Below, piece by piece: positions 9,248 through 17,738 of a stretch of 64,000 bases of DNA. Position numbers and translations under genes: made by a program. The notes beneath the pieces are model-generated. The model was not told where the DNA came from and did no database searches. It saw nothing but the letters and a program-made list of their open reading frames with translations. This stretch comes from Ochrobactrum chromiisoli. GTDB lineage: Bacteria > Pseudomonadota > Alphaproteobacteria > Rhizobiales > Rhizobiaceae. The DNA lies in assembly GCF_026241335.1 (NCBI RefSeq), contig NZ_JAPHAV010000001.1:1054001-1118000 (forward strand), read 5' to 3'. The number at the start of each line of letters is the position of its first letter. The first letter of the stretch is position 1.

Positions 9248-9526
9248 TCAGCCGTAGAACGCTTTACGGACTTCCCGCGATGAACAGCGTATATTCGCAA
9301 TGTTTATGTCGATCACTTCCAGCATGTCCGACAGCGGCTCGTAAGCCAGTTCTTGACCTTTGACATTGATCTGCCGGTAGGCCCGAAACTCTGTGAGGAA
9401 GGCCTGCATGATTTCGTCTGTCGCAATGGCCAGACGGTGCAGCTCTGATATCTTCTCCTCATTATCAAATATCTTGTCTCTATCGGACAAGGCTTCGCCG
9501 CCGGCCGGCGCAGGTGTGCGTGGCAT
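9248..9526 (-). CDS. Small hypothetical phage protein (92 aa)
   Basis: This is the first gene of the left-arm chain of small genes. The N-terminus is disordered (MPRTPAPAGGEALSDRDK) and is followed by helices, with a basic end. No family is recognised. Its promoter must lie in 9527-9665, the same interval that carries the repeated operator-like sites in front of the divergent XRE gene. That regulator probably controls both directions. Confidence 0.6.
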   Translation of the reverse strand: MPRTPAPAGGEALSDRDKIFDNEEKISELHRLAIATDEIMQAFLTEFRAYRQINVKGQELAYEPLSDMLEVIDINIANIRCSSREVRKAFYG

Positions 9527-9591
9527 GATGGTCTCCTCGATTAATAGTTTGGTAACTGTGTTTGGCGGTTTGCGTTGCGTCCTCGCTAATT

Positions 9592-9665
9592 ACACTTTAA
9601 AGGTATTTTAATGCACCTAGAGTGTCAACACCTGAAGCGTATTTTTTTACACCTGAGGGGTATTT
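9592..9665 (+). promoter_or_regulatory. Three direct operator-like repeats before the XRE gene
   Basis: A 17-base motif, ACACCTGARGSGTATTT, occurs at 9628-9644 and 9649-9665, spaced 21 bases or two helical turns. A weaker copy, ACACTTTAAAGGTATTT, lies at 9592-9608 (13 of 17 positions). The last copy runs to the base before the ATG and covers its GAGGGG ribosome site. A repressor bound there would block its own translation start region, the pattern of an autoregulated phage repressor. Confidence 0.7.
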
Positions 9666-9914
9666 ATGCTGACTGCTGATCAAGTGAGAGCCGCTCGCGC
9701 ATTTCTTAAGTGGAAACAATCTGACCTGGCTACGCGATCGAGCTTGTCCGAGGAAACAATCAAGAGAATTGAGAAATTAGGTGGGCCGCTCCTTAGCGTT
9801 AATACGAGTACACTACATGCAATTGAAAATGCCTTCACAGCAGCCAACATTGAATTCATCAACACACCTGACCATGAGGGCATAGTTAGAAATTTAAATA
9901 AGTTTCAAAAATAG
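9666..9914 (+). CDS. XRE-family helix-turn-helix regulator
   Basis: The 82-residue protein has a Cro/CI-type helix-turn-helix: LTADQVRAARAFLKWKQSDL, then ATRSSLSEETIKRIE. A short extension ends in a predicted helix (AIENAFTAANIEF), a form common in rhizobial XRE regulators. It is the best candidate for the phage repressor, although no second repressor or Cro gene is seen opposite it. Three operator-like repeats precede it and the first cargo gene follows by 45 bases, so it may also set cargo expression. Confidence 0.88.
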   Translation: MLTADQVRAARAFLKWKQSDLATRSSLSEETIKRIEKLGGPLLSVNTSTLHAIENAFTAANIEFINTPDHEGIVRNLNKFQK

Positions 9915-9959
9915 ATTTTGGTAGATCAGCCACTAGCAAACTCGTCAGGCTATCGTGAA

Positions 9960-10994
9960 ATGCATCAAATTATTTGGTTTTTATGCGCTGTCTTTGGTTT
10001 TGTATCTTCAGCCAGCGCGATGGACGTTCGAATAGACAAATCAAATGGTCCCATGGGCCCTAGCATTGGAGTGCATTTGACCGGTCCTATTGTAACAGGT
10101 GATGCTGAGAAGGTTTGGAACGCAGTTCGGCAGAGCAATATTGAACAACCGGGTACAAATATTCATGTCATGTTATCCTCTCCTGGAGGATCTCTTCAGG
10201 AAGGTTTGGAACTAGGTCGCTTGCTAGCGAGTCTGCCAAAGATACTACCAATAACTGTTTCTTCTGCAGTTTCTGAAAATGGTCATGCAAGCGATTGCGC
10301 AAGTGCATGTGTATTGATTTATTTGGGGGCCACATTCCGCTTCTTAGACCCAAGCAGCCGTATAGGTGTCCATCAGTTCGCATTCGATAATGCCAGTGGG
10401 ATTGAAGCCACTACTGCAACATCCATCTCTCAGTTGTTATCCGCAGAGGTAACTGAATATCTGCGAGAAGTTAATGTCGATACAAAGCTATTCTCATTTA
10501 TGTCAAAGACCAATCCTGAAGAAATACATTGGGTTGATCATGAAATTCTTAAGAATTTAGGGGTCTTAAACGAATTCGTTTACGACGAATCGTCTGAGTA
10601 TAAGAATGCTGACGGCCAGTATTATCTCCTTCTAAGGCAACAGAGTTACTTCGGAGAGAATAAGATTATAGCTGCATGCGAAAAAGGAGATATGGTGTTC
10701 ATTGCCTACCTCCAGCCGCCTAGGCTTGATGTAATTGCAGAAACTGAACACGAGCTTACTGTAATTGCAGATGGGCATGAATTCCGCCCAACGTTTTATG
10801 AAAAACCGACGCCGACGGCTAGATTTAGTAGCTCATTGTTCGAACTTGATCAGCAGCAACTCCAGCGTTTGATAAACGCGAGGTCAGTCGGTGCTAGAAT
10901 GAAAATCCCTGGAGACAGTTTGTTTTTTGGATTTGAAATGGTGCTAAAAGATACGAAACTCAAGGATACTATAAGCGGTTGTAGTAAGCACTAA
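9960..10994 (+). CDS. Secreted ClpP/SppA-fold protein (COG3904-like)
   Basis: The ATG at 9960 gives a clean signal peptide (MHQIIWFLCAVFGFVSSASA); the longer frame opens with TTG at 9918. The next 170 residues look like the ClpP-crotonase fold of periplasmic COG3904 proteins: MLSSPGGSLQEGLELGRLL, then DCASACVLIYLGATF with the likely catalytic serine and IGVHQF with the histidine. About 150 C-terminal residues match nothing recognised. The gene is AT-rich. As prophage cargo it could alter the periplasm or exclude related phages, but this is inference. Confidence 0.75.
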   Translation: MHQIIWFLCAVFGFVSSASAMDVRIDKSNGPMGPSIGVHLTGPIVTGDAEKVWNAVRQSNIEQPGTNIHVMLSSPGGSLQEGLELGRLLASLPKILPITVSSAVSENGHASDCASACVLIYLGATFRFLDPSSRIGVHQFAFDNASGIEATTATSISQLLSAEVTEYLREVNVDTKLFSFMSKTNPEEIHWVDHEILKNLGVLNEFVYDESSEYKNADGQYYLLLRQQSYFGENKIIAACEKGDMVFIAYLQPPRLDVIAETEHELTVIADGHEFRPTFYEKPTPTARFSSSLFELDQQQLQRLINARSVGARMKIPGDSLFFGFEMVLKDTKLKDTISGCSKH

Positions 10995-11091
10995 GCTTTT
11001 CGTCACGTACAGCTACTTCAAAAGCGAGGTTTTCACTTGCCTCTCCCTAACGGTGCGATCTAAATTCCATTAACAACATTTGGGGGCAAAC

Positions 11092-11319
11092 ATGGCTGCT
11101 AATGCCGCAAAACTCATTGGTCTTTTTAGTTTGGTTGCGGCTGCGCTCCTGGCTATAGTCGGACTCGCAGCGCTAGACCGTGGCGGCGTATTCTTTCTAG
11201 TTTACGGAGCATCAGCTCTTGTGACCGGCGTTTTCATGTTTTGCATCTCGGCTATCGTAGAAAACACCGCCCGCTCAGCGGCCGCACAGGAGCGCTTGGC
11301 CGAGAAGCTGGGGAAGTGA
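11092..11319 (+). CDS. Small two-helix membrane protein (75 aa)
   Basis: The ATG at 11092 follows a GGGGGC site. Two hydrophobic segments (AKLIGLFSLVAAALLAIVGL and FFLVYGASALVTGVFMFCIS) are joined by a short polar turn, and the C-terminal 20 residues are amphipathic and charged. No family is recognised. It lies between the secreted ClpP-like protein and the OLD nuclease gene, so it may belong to either cargo unit. Confidence 0.65.
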   Translation: MAANAAKLIGLFSLVAAALLAIVGLAALDRGGVFFLVYGASALVTGVFMFCISAIVENTARSAAAQERLAEKLGK

Positions 11320-11388
11320 AATGGCAGATTTTTCCTATTCTTCGGAATGAACGCCATCTATTGAATATCTATATGCGGGGCATCGATT

Positions 11389-12957
11389 ATGGCGGTTGTT
11401 AAAGCACTAATTTTGAAAAACTTTAAACGTTTTAAAAATTATGAAGTGGAGTTCGACCCTGAACTAAATATTCTAGTCGGTGAGAACGAAGCTGGAAAAA
11501 GTTCCATTCTTCAAGCCTTGGACTACGCACTTAGCGCTAGCAGAAGCAAACTTGAATCAGTAGGTCTCGAATCTTTATTCAATAAGGATTGCATTTCGGA
11601 ATTTCTAAAAGGCGATAGGAAAATTGCTGATCTACCCGAGATTTTAGTTGAAGTATATCTTGAAGGTCTTACCGATAAGCCCGAATTAGATGGCCGAAAC
11701 AATAGCAAGAGAATTGACCATATTGGCATAAAAATGGTCTGTCGACCAGTTGAGGAGTTCACAAAGGAAATACAAGCTGTACTCGCTCAAGGTAATGATA
11801 GTTTCCCTTTCGAATACTATGCCATTCAGTTTCTCACCTTTGCAGACGAAGCATTATTTCCATTTAGAAAACCTATAAAACATATACTTATAGATAGCGC
11901 TCAGATTAATAATGAATATGCCACTCGGGAATACACACGCGAGATGTACGCATCTCATGCTTCTGTAGCGCAGCGTAATGCTAATAGTTATGAGTACCGA
12001 AAGGCGAAACAAAAGTTCAAAAATGAGGTGCTTAAGTCAATTAACGATGAATTGGATACATACAACTTCGACATTCGTACAAGTCATAAAGCGAACGTCG
12101 ATACAGATATCATAATCACTGAGAATAATATACCTATTGATAATAAGGGTAAGGGAAGACAGTGCTTTATCAAAACTGAGTTTGCCCTAAAGAACCGCGA
12201 GCACATGTTAGATGTTCTTTTACTCGAAGAGCCTGAGAACCACCTAAGCCCTGTGCATATGCATAAGCTTATTGACCGCATCAGAGCTTCGGTTAAAAAG
12301 CAGCTTTTTATAGCGACCCACAGCAGCTTTATTGCGACCCGTCTAAATCTGAAAAAAGTTCTTATACTGAGCGAGAATAATGCTGATCGCCCTACGTCAC
12401 TTCAACATTTAACTGCGGACACCGCTACTTTCTTTATGAAGGCACCCGATAATAATGTTCTGGAGCTTGCACTTTGCAATAAAGCTATACTCGTCGAGGG
12501 GGATGCTGAATTCATCTTAATGGATAGCTTATACAAGAATAGTACGGGCGGAGCCACAACTGAGGCTGACGGCGTCCATGTGATATCGGTGGATGGAACA
12601 AGTTTTAAACGTTATCTCGAACTCGCCAGGCTAGTTGGCATCAAGGTTGCGGCTATTCGAGATAACGATGGTGACTATCAAGCGAATTGCGTAGATAATT
12701 ACGCAGAATATGTATCGGACTATATCCAGATTTTTGCGGATCAAGATGATGAGCGTTATACTTTCGAAGTCTGTGTTTACCGTGATAATACGGTAATCTG
12801 TGAGGCAGAGTTTTCAGCAGGTCGCAAAAAACTGACTGTTGAAGAGTATATGCTTAAAAACAAAACAGATGCCGCATTCCATTTGCTCGCCAATAAAGGA
12901 GATGAGCTCGTAACTCCGGCTTACATGAGGATGGCGATCAAGTGGATAAGAGCGTAA
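11389..12957 (+). CDS. OLD-family ATPase/TOPRIM nuclease (GajA-like)
   Basis: The 522-residue protein has an SMC/ABC-type ATPase split around a middle region. Walker A is ILVGENEAGKSSILQAL near residue 30, the Walker B region is DVLLLEEPENHLSP near 275 and the switch histidine is in IATHSS near 310. A TOPRIM domain follows, with AILVEGDAEFILMDSLY near 365 (metal-binding glutamate) and AAIRDNDGD near 425. This is the class 2 OLD design, shared with GajA of the Gabija defence system. The last 16 bases overlap the next gene, a UvrD-like helicase, which is the GajA-GajB order. The gene is clearly AT-rich. Confidence 0.88.
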   Translation: MAVVKALILKNFKRFKNYEVEFDPELNILVGENEAGKSSILQALDYALSASRSKLESVGLESLFNKDCISEFLKGDRKIADLPEILVEVYLEGLTDKPELDGRNNSKRIDHIGIKMVCRPVEEFTKEIQAVLAQGNDSFPFEYYAIQFLTFADEALFPFRKPIKHILIDSAQINNEYATREYTREMYASHASVAQRNANSYEYRKAKQKFKNEVLKSINDELDTYNFDIRTSHKANVDTDIIITENNIPIDNKGKGRQCFIKTEFALKNREHMLDVLLLEEPENHLSPVHMHKLIDRIRASVKKQLFIATHSSFIATRLNLKKVLILSENNADRPTSLQHLTADTATFFMKAPDNNVLELALCNKAILVEGDAEFILMDSLYKNSTGGATTEADGVHVISVDGTSFKRYLELARLVGIKVAAIRDNDGDYQANCVDNYAEYVSDYIQIFADQDDERYTFEVCVYRDNTVICEAEFSAGRKKLTVEEYMLKNKTDAAFHLLANKGDELVTPAYMRMAIKWIRA

Positions 12958-13973
12958 TTTTTGCGGTAGCGGGAGCCGGAAAAACATCACATTTGGTAAA
13001 TCAACTGGATGCGGAAAAGCGGTTCCTAATTATTACATACACTGAGGCAAATTATGAAAACCTACGAAGGAGGGTATTATTACAATTTGGCTATATGCCA
13101 CCTAATATAAAAATATACACATATTTTAGTTTCTTGCATAGTTTTTGCTATAAACCATTTCTTAGGGCTGAGAAGCAAACAAAAGGCATAACCTTTAAGT
13201 TGCCTGCACCTTTCCCAAGGTATGCACTGGCGGATGATCGCCGTTTTATTTCTCCCAGCAGACGAGTATATTCAAACAGGCTAGCCAAGTTCATTGAGCA
13301 ATCGAAACTGATGGGCGACGTCATTGCACGAGTGGAGAAGTATTTCGATGTATTATTCGTCGACGAGGTTCAAGACTTCTCGGGGCATGATTTTAATTTT
13401 TTGATCGCGATTAGTAAAGCACAGCTCAGGATCACTTTTGTGGGTGATTTTTTCCAGCATACATTCGATACTAGCCTTGACGGCAATGTGAACTCCAACC
13501 TTCATAGTGATTATACCAGCTATAAGGCCCGGTTCAAAAATGCAAATCTAAATGTCGACACGGAAAGTCTTATAAAAAGTTATAGATGCAGTAAAAGTGT
13601 CTGCGATTTTATTACTGATAAAATCGGGATTTCAATCGAGTCTCACGATGGGCGCGAGACTGTTGTTAGCTACCAGGACGACGCAGATGAAGTCACTAGA
13701 ATATTTAAAGACACTGATACTGTGAAACTATTTTTGAAGGAGCATCATAAGTACGATTGTCATTCTCATAACTGGGGCGCATCTAAGGGCATCGACCGTT
13801 ATCAGGACGTTTGTGTCGTACTCAACCCTGCTAACGTGAGAGCTTGGCAGGCCGGTGATTTTCGAAACATCAATGCTCAGACAAGAAATAAACTTTATGT
13901 TGCATGTTCTCGTGCGAGGGGCAGCTTAACCTTTGTGCCTGAAAGCTCGTTAAAAAGCTATAAGCGGCGTTAA
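12942..13973 (+). CDS. Compact UvrD-like SF1 helicase/ATPase (GajB-like partner)
   Basis: A GTG start 16 bases before the OLD stop couples the two genes. The 343-residue protein keeps the SF1 motifs: Walker A FAVAGAGKTSHLV at the extreme N-terminus, VLFVDEVQDFSGHD (motif II), ITFVGDFFQHTF (motif III), KSYRCSKSV (motif IV) and NKLYVACSRARGSL (motif VI). GajB is near 490 residues, so this version appears to lack most inserted subdomains. It may act as a DNA-end or nucleotide sensor more than a processive helicase; that is inference. With the OLD nuclease it forms the most probable anti-phage module here. Confidence 0.85.
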   Translation: MDKSVIFAVAGAGKTSHLVNQLDAEKRFLIITYTEANYENLRRRVLLQFGYMPPNIKIYTYFSFLHSFCYKPFLRAEKQTKGITFKLPAPFPRYALADDRRFISPSRRVYSNRLAKFIEQSKLMGDVIARVEKYFDVLFVDEVQDFSGHDFNFLIAISKAQLRITFVGDFFQHTFDTSLDGNVNSNLHSDYTSYKARFKNANLNVDTESLIKSYRCSKSVCDFITDKIGISIESHDGRETVVSYQDDADEVTRIFKDTDTVKLFLKEHHKYDCHSHNWGASKGIDRYQDVCVVLNPANVRAWQAGDFRNINAQTRNKLYVACSRARGSLTFVPESSLKSYKRR

Positions 13974-14214
13974 ATTTCGGGTCGTGGAATTAATCACCTC
14001 GGCACCTCAATCAATTTGAAACTGGCCGTCGGAAAATGACCGCTTGCCATTTGAAAGCTGTCCTTCACGAGTCGAGTGTTCATCTCGGGACGCTTAAACC
14101 GCACGGTTGCACCGTAACGGCCCGATTGCTACCGCCTGTTTAAGCAAGGCCTCGTGACGTAAGACACGTCTTTAGCGACGTCGTTAATGACGTGTCTTGA
14201 GATTGAGGTAGACG

Positions 14215-14589
14215 ATGCGGATGGAGATACTGGGCCACGAACGCCGACGTCGGTGGCGGGCCGAAGAGAAGCTTGCGATAGTCAATTCGGTTGGGGTTGA
14301 TGGCGCGACCGTAACAGAAGTTGCGCTACGTCACGATGTATCGCGTCCGCAGATTTATATGTGGCGTAGCGAGTTGAAGAGGAAGGGGCTTCTGCCTCCC
14401 TCGCCGGAGCCCTTGTTTCTTCCCGTTGACATGACTGCCGCTCCGTCCGGCTCTGAGGCGAACAGTTCCGTCGATGCTTCATCCTCAATGGTTGAATTGC
14501 AATTGCGCTGCGGCCGCCGTCTTTGTTTTGACAGCCAAGTGGAAGGCGCGGTGCTGACGCGGCTCATCCGGGCGGTGGAACAGGCATGA
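14215..14589 (+). CDS. tnpA: IS66 TnpA
   Basis: The 124-residue protein has a helix-turn-helix of the IS66 OrfA type: RRRWRAEEKLAIVNSVGVDG, then VTEVALRHDVSRPQIYMW. It is needed with TnpB for IS66 transposition. Its stop overlaps the tnpB start in ATGA. Confidence 0.92.
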   Translation: MRMEILGHERRRRWRAEEKLAIVNSVGVDGATVTEVALRHDVSRPQIYMWRSELKRKGLLPPSPEPLFLPVDMTAAPSGSEANSSVDASSSMVELQLRCGRRLCFDSQVEGAVLTRLIRAVEQA

Positions 14590-14933
14590 TTGGACCGGGC
14601 ACCGGCGTTCGGGTTTACCTTGCCTGTGGCGTCACAGATATGAGGAAGGGTATTGAGGGCCTTTCGATGTTGGCTCAGGATGTCTTGCGTCAGAAGCCAA
14701 CTGGCGGAGCGGTCTTCGCTTTTCGCGGGCGGCGTGGTGATCGGGTGAAGCTCCTGTATTTTGATGGCCAGGGATTTTGCCTTTATTATAAAATTCTGCA
14801 GAAAGGCCGTTTCCCCTGGCCCTCAGCGGCCGATGGGACGGCTCGACTGACAGCCGCGCAACTGGCGATGCTATGGGAAGGAATAGACTGGAGGCGTCCG
14901 GACTGGGGTGCTCCGCCGGCACGTGTCGGTTGA
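14586..14933 (+). CDS. tnpB: IS66 TnpB
   Basis: The 115-residue protein is the IS66 Orf2 family member, recognised by VYLACGVTDMRKGIEGLSML, RRGDRVKLLYFDGQGFCLYY and KGRFPWP. The biochemical role is not established. It is translationally coupled to tnpA. Confidence 0.94.
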   Translation: MIGPGTGVRVYLACGVTDMRKGIEGLSMLAQDVLRQKPTGGAVFAFRGRRGDRVKLLYFDGQGFCLYYKILQKGRFPWPSAADGTARLTAAQLAMLWEGIDWRRPDWGAPPARVG

Positions 14934-14997
14934 TTTTTATCTTACTGAAACTACTTGTTTTTATGGCGTTCTGCCCTGACTTATGCTAGTCAGGATC

Positions 14998-16620
14998 ATG
15001 TCGAATGCGAGCTCAATTCTTCCTGACGATCCAGCCTTTCTGAAGGCGATGATCACCGCCTTGCAGGCGGAGAATGCGAAGATGTCGGCGGCGTTGAAAG
15101 CGCATGATCACCTGATCCAGGGTTTGAGGCTGCGCATTGCCCGGCTGAAGAAACAGGTCTTCGGCAAGTCTTCTGAAAAGATTGAGCGGGAAATTGCGCA
15201 ACTGGAGCTGGCGCTGGAGGATCTGTTGATCGCCAGTGCCGAACACGAGGCTGCGCCCGTTGAAGAGCTTGAAGACGAGATGGCTTGCGTCCCGGAGGAG
15301 ACTTCACAGCCCCGGCCTCTGCGTCGACGTCCGCGCGTATCGGAAAATGCCGTTCGCGAACGCCGGGAACTTGATCCCGGTCATTGTTGTCCTGCCTGTG
15401 GCGGAGAATTGCGCCTTGTCGGAGAGGATGTCAGCGAAATCCTCGACATGATCGCAGCGACGATGAAGGTCATTGAGATCGCCCGACCAAAGAGGTCGTG
15501 CCGTTGCTGCGAGAAAATGGTGCAGGTTCCTGCGCCCAGCCGCCCAATACCCGGCAGTATGGCGGGTGCCGGGCTTCTGGCCTATATCCTGGTCTCGAAG
15601 TTCGATGATCACCTGCCGCTCTATCGCCTCAACGAGATCTTCGCGCGGATGGGTGCCGATATACCTGACAGCACATTGGTGGACTGGTGCGGTCGTGCCA
15701 TGCAAGTGCTTCGGCCGCTGATCGAGCGAATTGAGAAGGAGATCATGAAAAGTGATCTCCTCCATGCTGACGATACCCCGATCCGGGTGCTGGATCGCTC
15801 ACTGCGCGACAAGGAACTGGGCAAAGGTGTGAAGAAGGGCAGGATCTGGACATATGTCCGCGATCAGCGTCCATGGGCAGGCGGCGCACCGCCGGGTGCG
15901 GTTTATTACTTCGCTCCCGACTGGAAGGAAGAGCACGTCCATCATCATCTGCGAGAAGCGAGCGGCATCCTCCAGGCTGATGGTTATAAAGGCTACGCAA
16001 AACTATACGAACCTGATGCGGGTGGGAACTGCCGCTTCCGCGAGGCTTCCTGCTGGGCGCATTGGCGGCGTGACTTTCATGATATCTGGGTCGCGAACAA
16101 ATCCGTGATTGCGCGCGAGGCTCTCGATCGGATCGGAGCGCTGTATGATATCGAGCGGGATATTGCAGGCCGGCCCGCCGATGTACGGCTCGCCACGCGC
16201 CAAAAGCACAGCAAGCCGAAGGTCGAGGAACTGCGCGCATGGGCGGAAAAGCAGTTGCTTAGCATTCCGGGCAAAAGCGAACTGGCGAAAGCTTTGCGCT
16301 ATGGGCTGAGCAGATGGCCGTCACTCTGCCTGTTCCTGGAGGACGGTCGTGTGGCCATAGACAACAACGCTGCGGAGCGAGCCCTGAGGCCCATTGGTGT
16401 TGGACGTCGGAACTGGTTATTCGCAGGCGCTGATACTGGCGCGGAAACTCTGGCACGTGCCATGACGATCATTGAAACGGCGAAGATGAGCGGTCTCAAT
16501 CCGCAGGCTTATCTGGCCGATGTGCTCGACCGCATTCACGATCACAAAATCAATCGGCTCGATGAGTTGCTCCCATGGAATTGGGTGCCTCTCGGAGCAG
16601 AACATGCTGAGGCAGCCTGA
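14998..16620 (+). CDS. tnpC: IS66 transposase TnpC
   Basis: This is the DDE transposase. Visible in order are an N-terminal leucine-zipper-like coiled coil (about residues 15-60), the IS66 zinc-finger region HCCPACGGELRLVGED ... CRCCEK, the DDE blocks LLHADDTPIRVLD and LQADGYKGYAKLYE, and the C-terminal IDNNAAERALRPIGVGRRNW. The ATG at 14998 is chosen over 14983 because AGGATC precedes it. At 540 residues it appears full length. Confidence 0.93.
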   Translation: MSNASSILPDDPAFLKAMITALQAENAKMSAALKAHDHLIQGLRLRIARLKKQVFGKSSEKIEREIAQLELALEDLLIASAEHEAAPVEELEDEMACVPEETSQPRPLRRRPRVSENAVRERRELDPGHCCPACGGELRLVGEDVSEILDMIAATMKVIEIARPKRSCRCCEKMVQVPAPSRPIPGSMAGAGLLAYILVSKFDDHLPLYRLNEIFARMGADIPDSTLVDWCGRAMQVLRPLIERIEKEIMKSDLLHADDTPIRVLDRSLRDKELGKGVKKGRIWTYVRDQRPWAGGAPPGAVYYFAPDWKEEHVHHHLREASGILQADGYKGYAKLYEPDAGGNCRFREASCWAHWRRDFHDIWVANKSVIAREALDRIGALYDIERDIAGRPADVRLATRQKHSKPKVEELRAWAEKQLLSIPGKSELAKALRYGLSRWPSLCLFLEDGRVAIDNNAAERALRPIGVGRRNWLFAGADTGAETLARAMTIIETAKMSGLNPQAYLADVLDRIHDHKINRLDELLPWNWVPLGAEHAEAA

Positions 16621-16916
16621 TGGCCACGGTCACGTTTTTCTACACCACAGACTATGTCGCTGAAATGCTCAACGAGGATGCTGACCTTCTGTATGCGATC
16701 ATCCGCAATGACGATAACCTGACTTATGGAAATATAGTCACTGTCGTAACCGGCGAGGATCAAACCACTTCCGCTCTAACGGACGACGGCATCGATGAAC
16801 TCAGACAGATACTCGCCGACGCGCGTCAATCAGCCGAAAAATGGCAAGAATTCCTCGAATGCTTTGTCGATGACCAAGAAGTCGTCGAACGTGTCAAGAC
16901 ATATTCCCCACGGTAA
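16620..16916 (+). CDS. IS66 accessory protein, fourth frame (98 aa)
   Basis: The ATG overlaps the last base of the tnpC stop, so it is translationally coupled. The acidic 98-residue product (MATVTFFYTTDYVAEMLNED at the start) is predicted helical and resembles no recognised domain. It ends 15 bases before the right inverted repeat, so it travels with the element. Its role in transposition or regulation is unknown. Confidence 0.7.
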   Translation: MATVTFFYTTDYVAEMLNEDADLLYAIIRNDDNLTYGNIVTVVTGEDQTTSALTDDGIDELRQILADARQSAEKWQEFLECFVDDQEVVERVKTYSPR

Positions 16917-17501
16917 CAATCGGGCGGTTACGTTGCACCAGCGCCAACGTAAGACGATATCGGCTGATCGACCTTGACAGTCAGTGTCGTGCTGGCGGCA
17001 ACACCGCCAATGACGACCTGCAGCATTTGCCGATAGTCGCCACTTTGAAGTGAGAACAGGTCTCCTGGATTTAATATCAAGCCCGGAACGACGTTATTCA
17101 GTTGAACTGTGTATCCGCCTGTCACTACTCCGCGCTTGGCTGTGCCGCTTATCTGAGGCTTATCAGCGTCGCCCCAATAGGCTTGCGGGATGCAAATATG
17201 TGTCGGTCGATAAATTATCGTTTCAGCGCCGCCCTTAGCCGCCGCGATGAAGGATTGAAGCTGAACAGCTTGCCCGGCTGTGAGTGGCACAGTTTCCATT
17301 TCCACGGTGCGATAGCTATCAGCGTACTGCACTGTTGATATAGTTCTGCCGCCGTACTTCGTCTGGCTGGTCGGAATCGTAAGCTGAGGATAGGACGGCT
17401 GGAAGCCGATGCTTGCTGGAAGATCGATCATGGAATGTCCTAGAATTCAGTGCGAAATAGATTAGTCAGATAACCATTCAAATTGGAACGAAATCGACTG
17501 A

Positions 17502-17738
17502 ATGGTGTTCCGCTATCGAGAATGTAACCGGAGCTCGCCTGTGTCAGTAAAAAATGAAATGCGTAGGTCGGCAGAAGCCGTAGGCGAAGTTTCAAAAAGC
17601 CTGTCGATTATATTGCGGCGAAGCACGGATATCGCTTCAATTGGAGACACTTTGCGGCGCATGAATTGCGTAAGTCTGGATGAGGACGAAAGTCGATTCG
17701 AAGAGCTTCTTGTAAGGCTCGCTAGATGTAAGAAATAA
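17502..17738 (+). CDS. Hypothetical protein in cargo region (uncertain)
   Basis: This 78-residue frame, with charged C-terminal part SLDEDESRFEELLVRLARCK, is opposite in direction to the tail operon and has no recognised family. No strong ribosome site stands before the ATG at 17502; a GTG near 17540 is an alternative. It is a weak prediction. Confidence 0.3.
   Translation: MVFRYRECNRSSPVSVKNEMRRSAEAVGEVSKSLSIILRRSTDIASIGDTLRRMNCVSLDEDESRFEELLVRLARCKK

Larger units (their letters stand above)
14114..16931 (+). mobile_element. IS66-family insertion sequence, complete
   Basis: The ends are imperfect inverted repeats: GTAACGGCCCGATTGCTACC on the left against GTAACCGCCCGATTGTTACC read inward from 16931. 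The 8-base duplication GTTGCACC lies at 14106-14113 and 16932-16939, the size expected for IS66. The 2818-base element holds tnpA, tnpB and tnpC plus a fourth overlapping frame, all on the plus strand and all intact. Confidence 0.95.
13994..17431 (-). pseudogene. Phage tail protein gene split by IS66
   Basis: The reading frame starting at 17431 (MIDLPASIGFQPSYPQLTIP) runs 500 bases to the IS66 boundary at 16932. Removing 14114-16931 and one copy of the 8-base duplication continues it in frame from 14105 to a TGA at 13994, giving a 203-residue protein that ends FKLIEVPR. Position after the tape measure gene and the polar, strand-rich sequence suggest a tail component (distal tail or tail-completion type). 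The 3' part shows no further decay, so the insertion looks recent. Confidence 0.85.
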
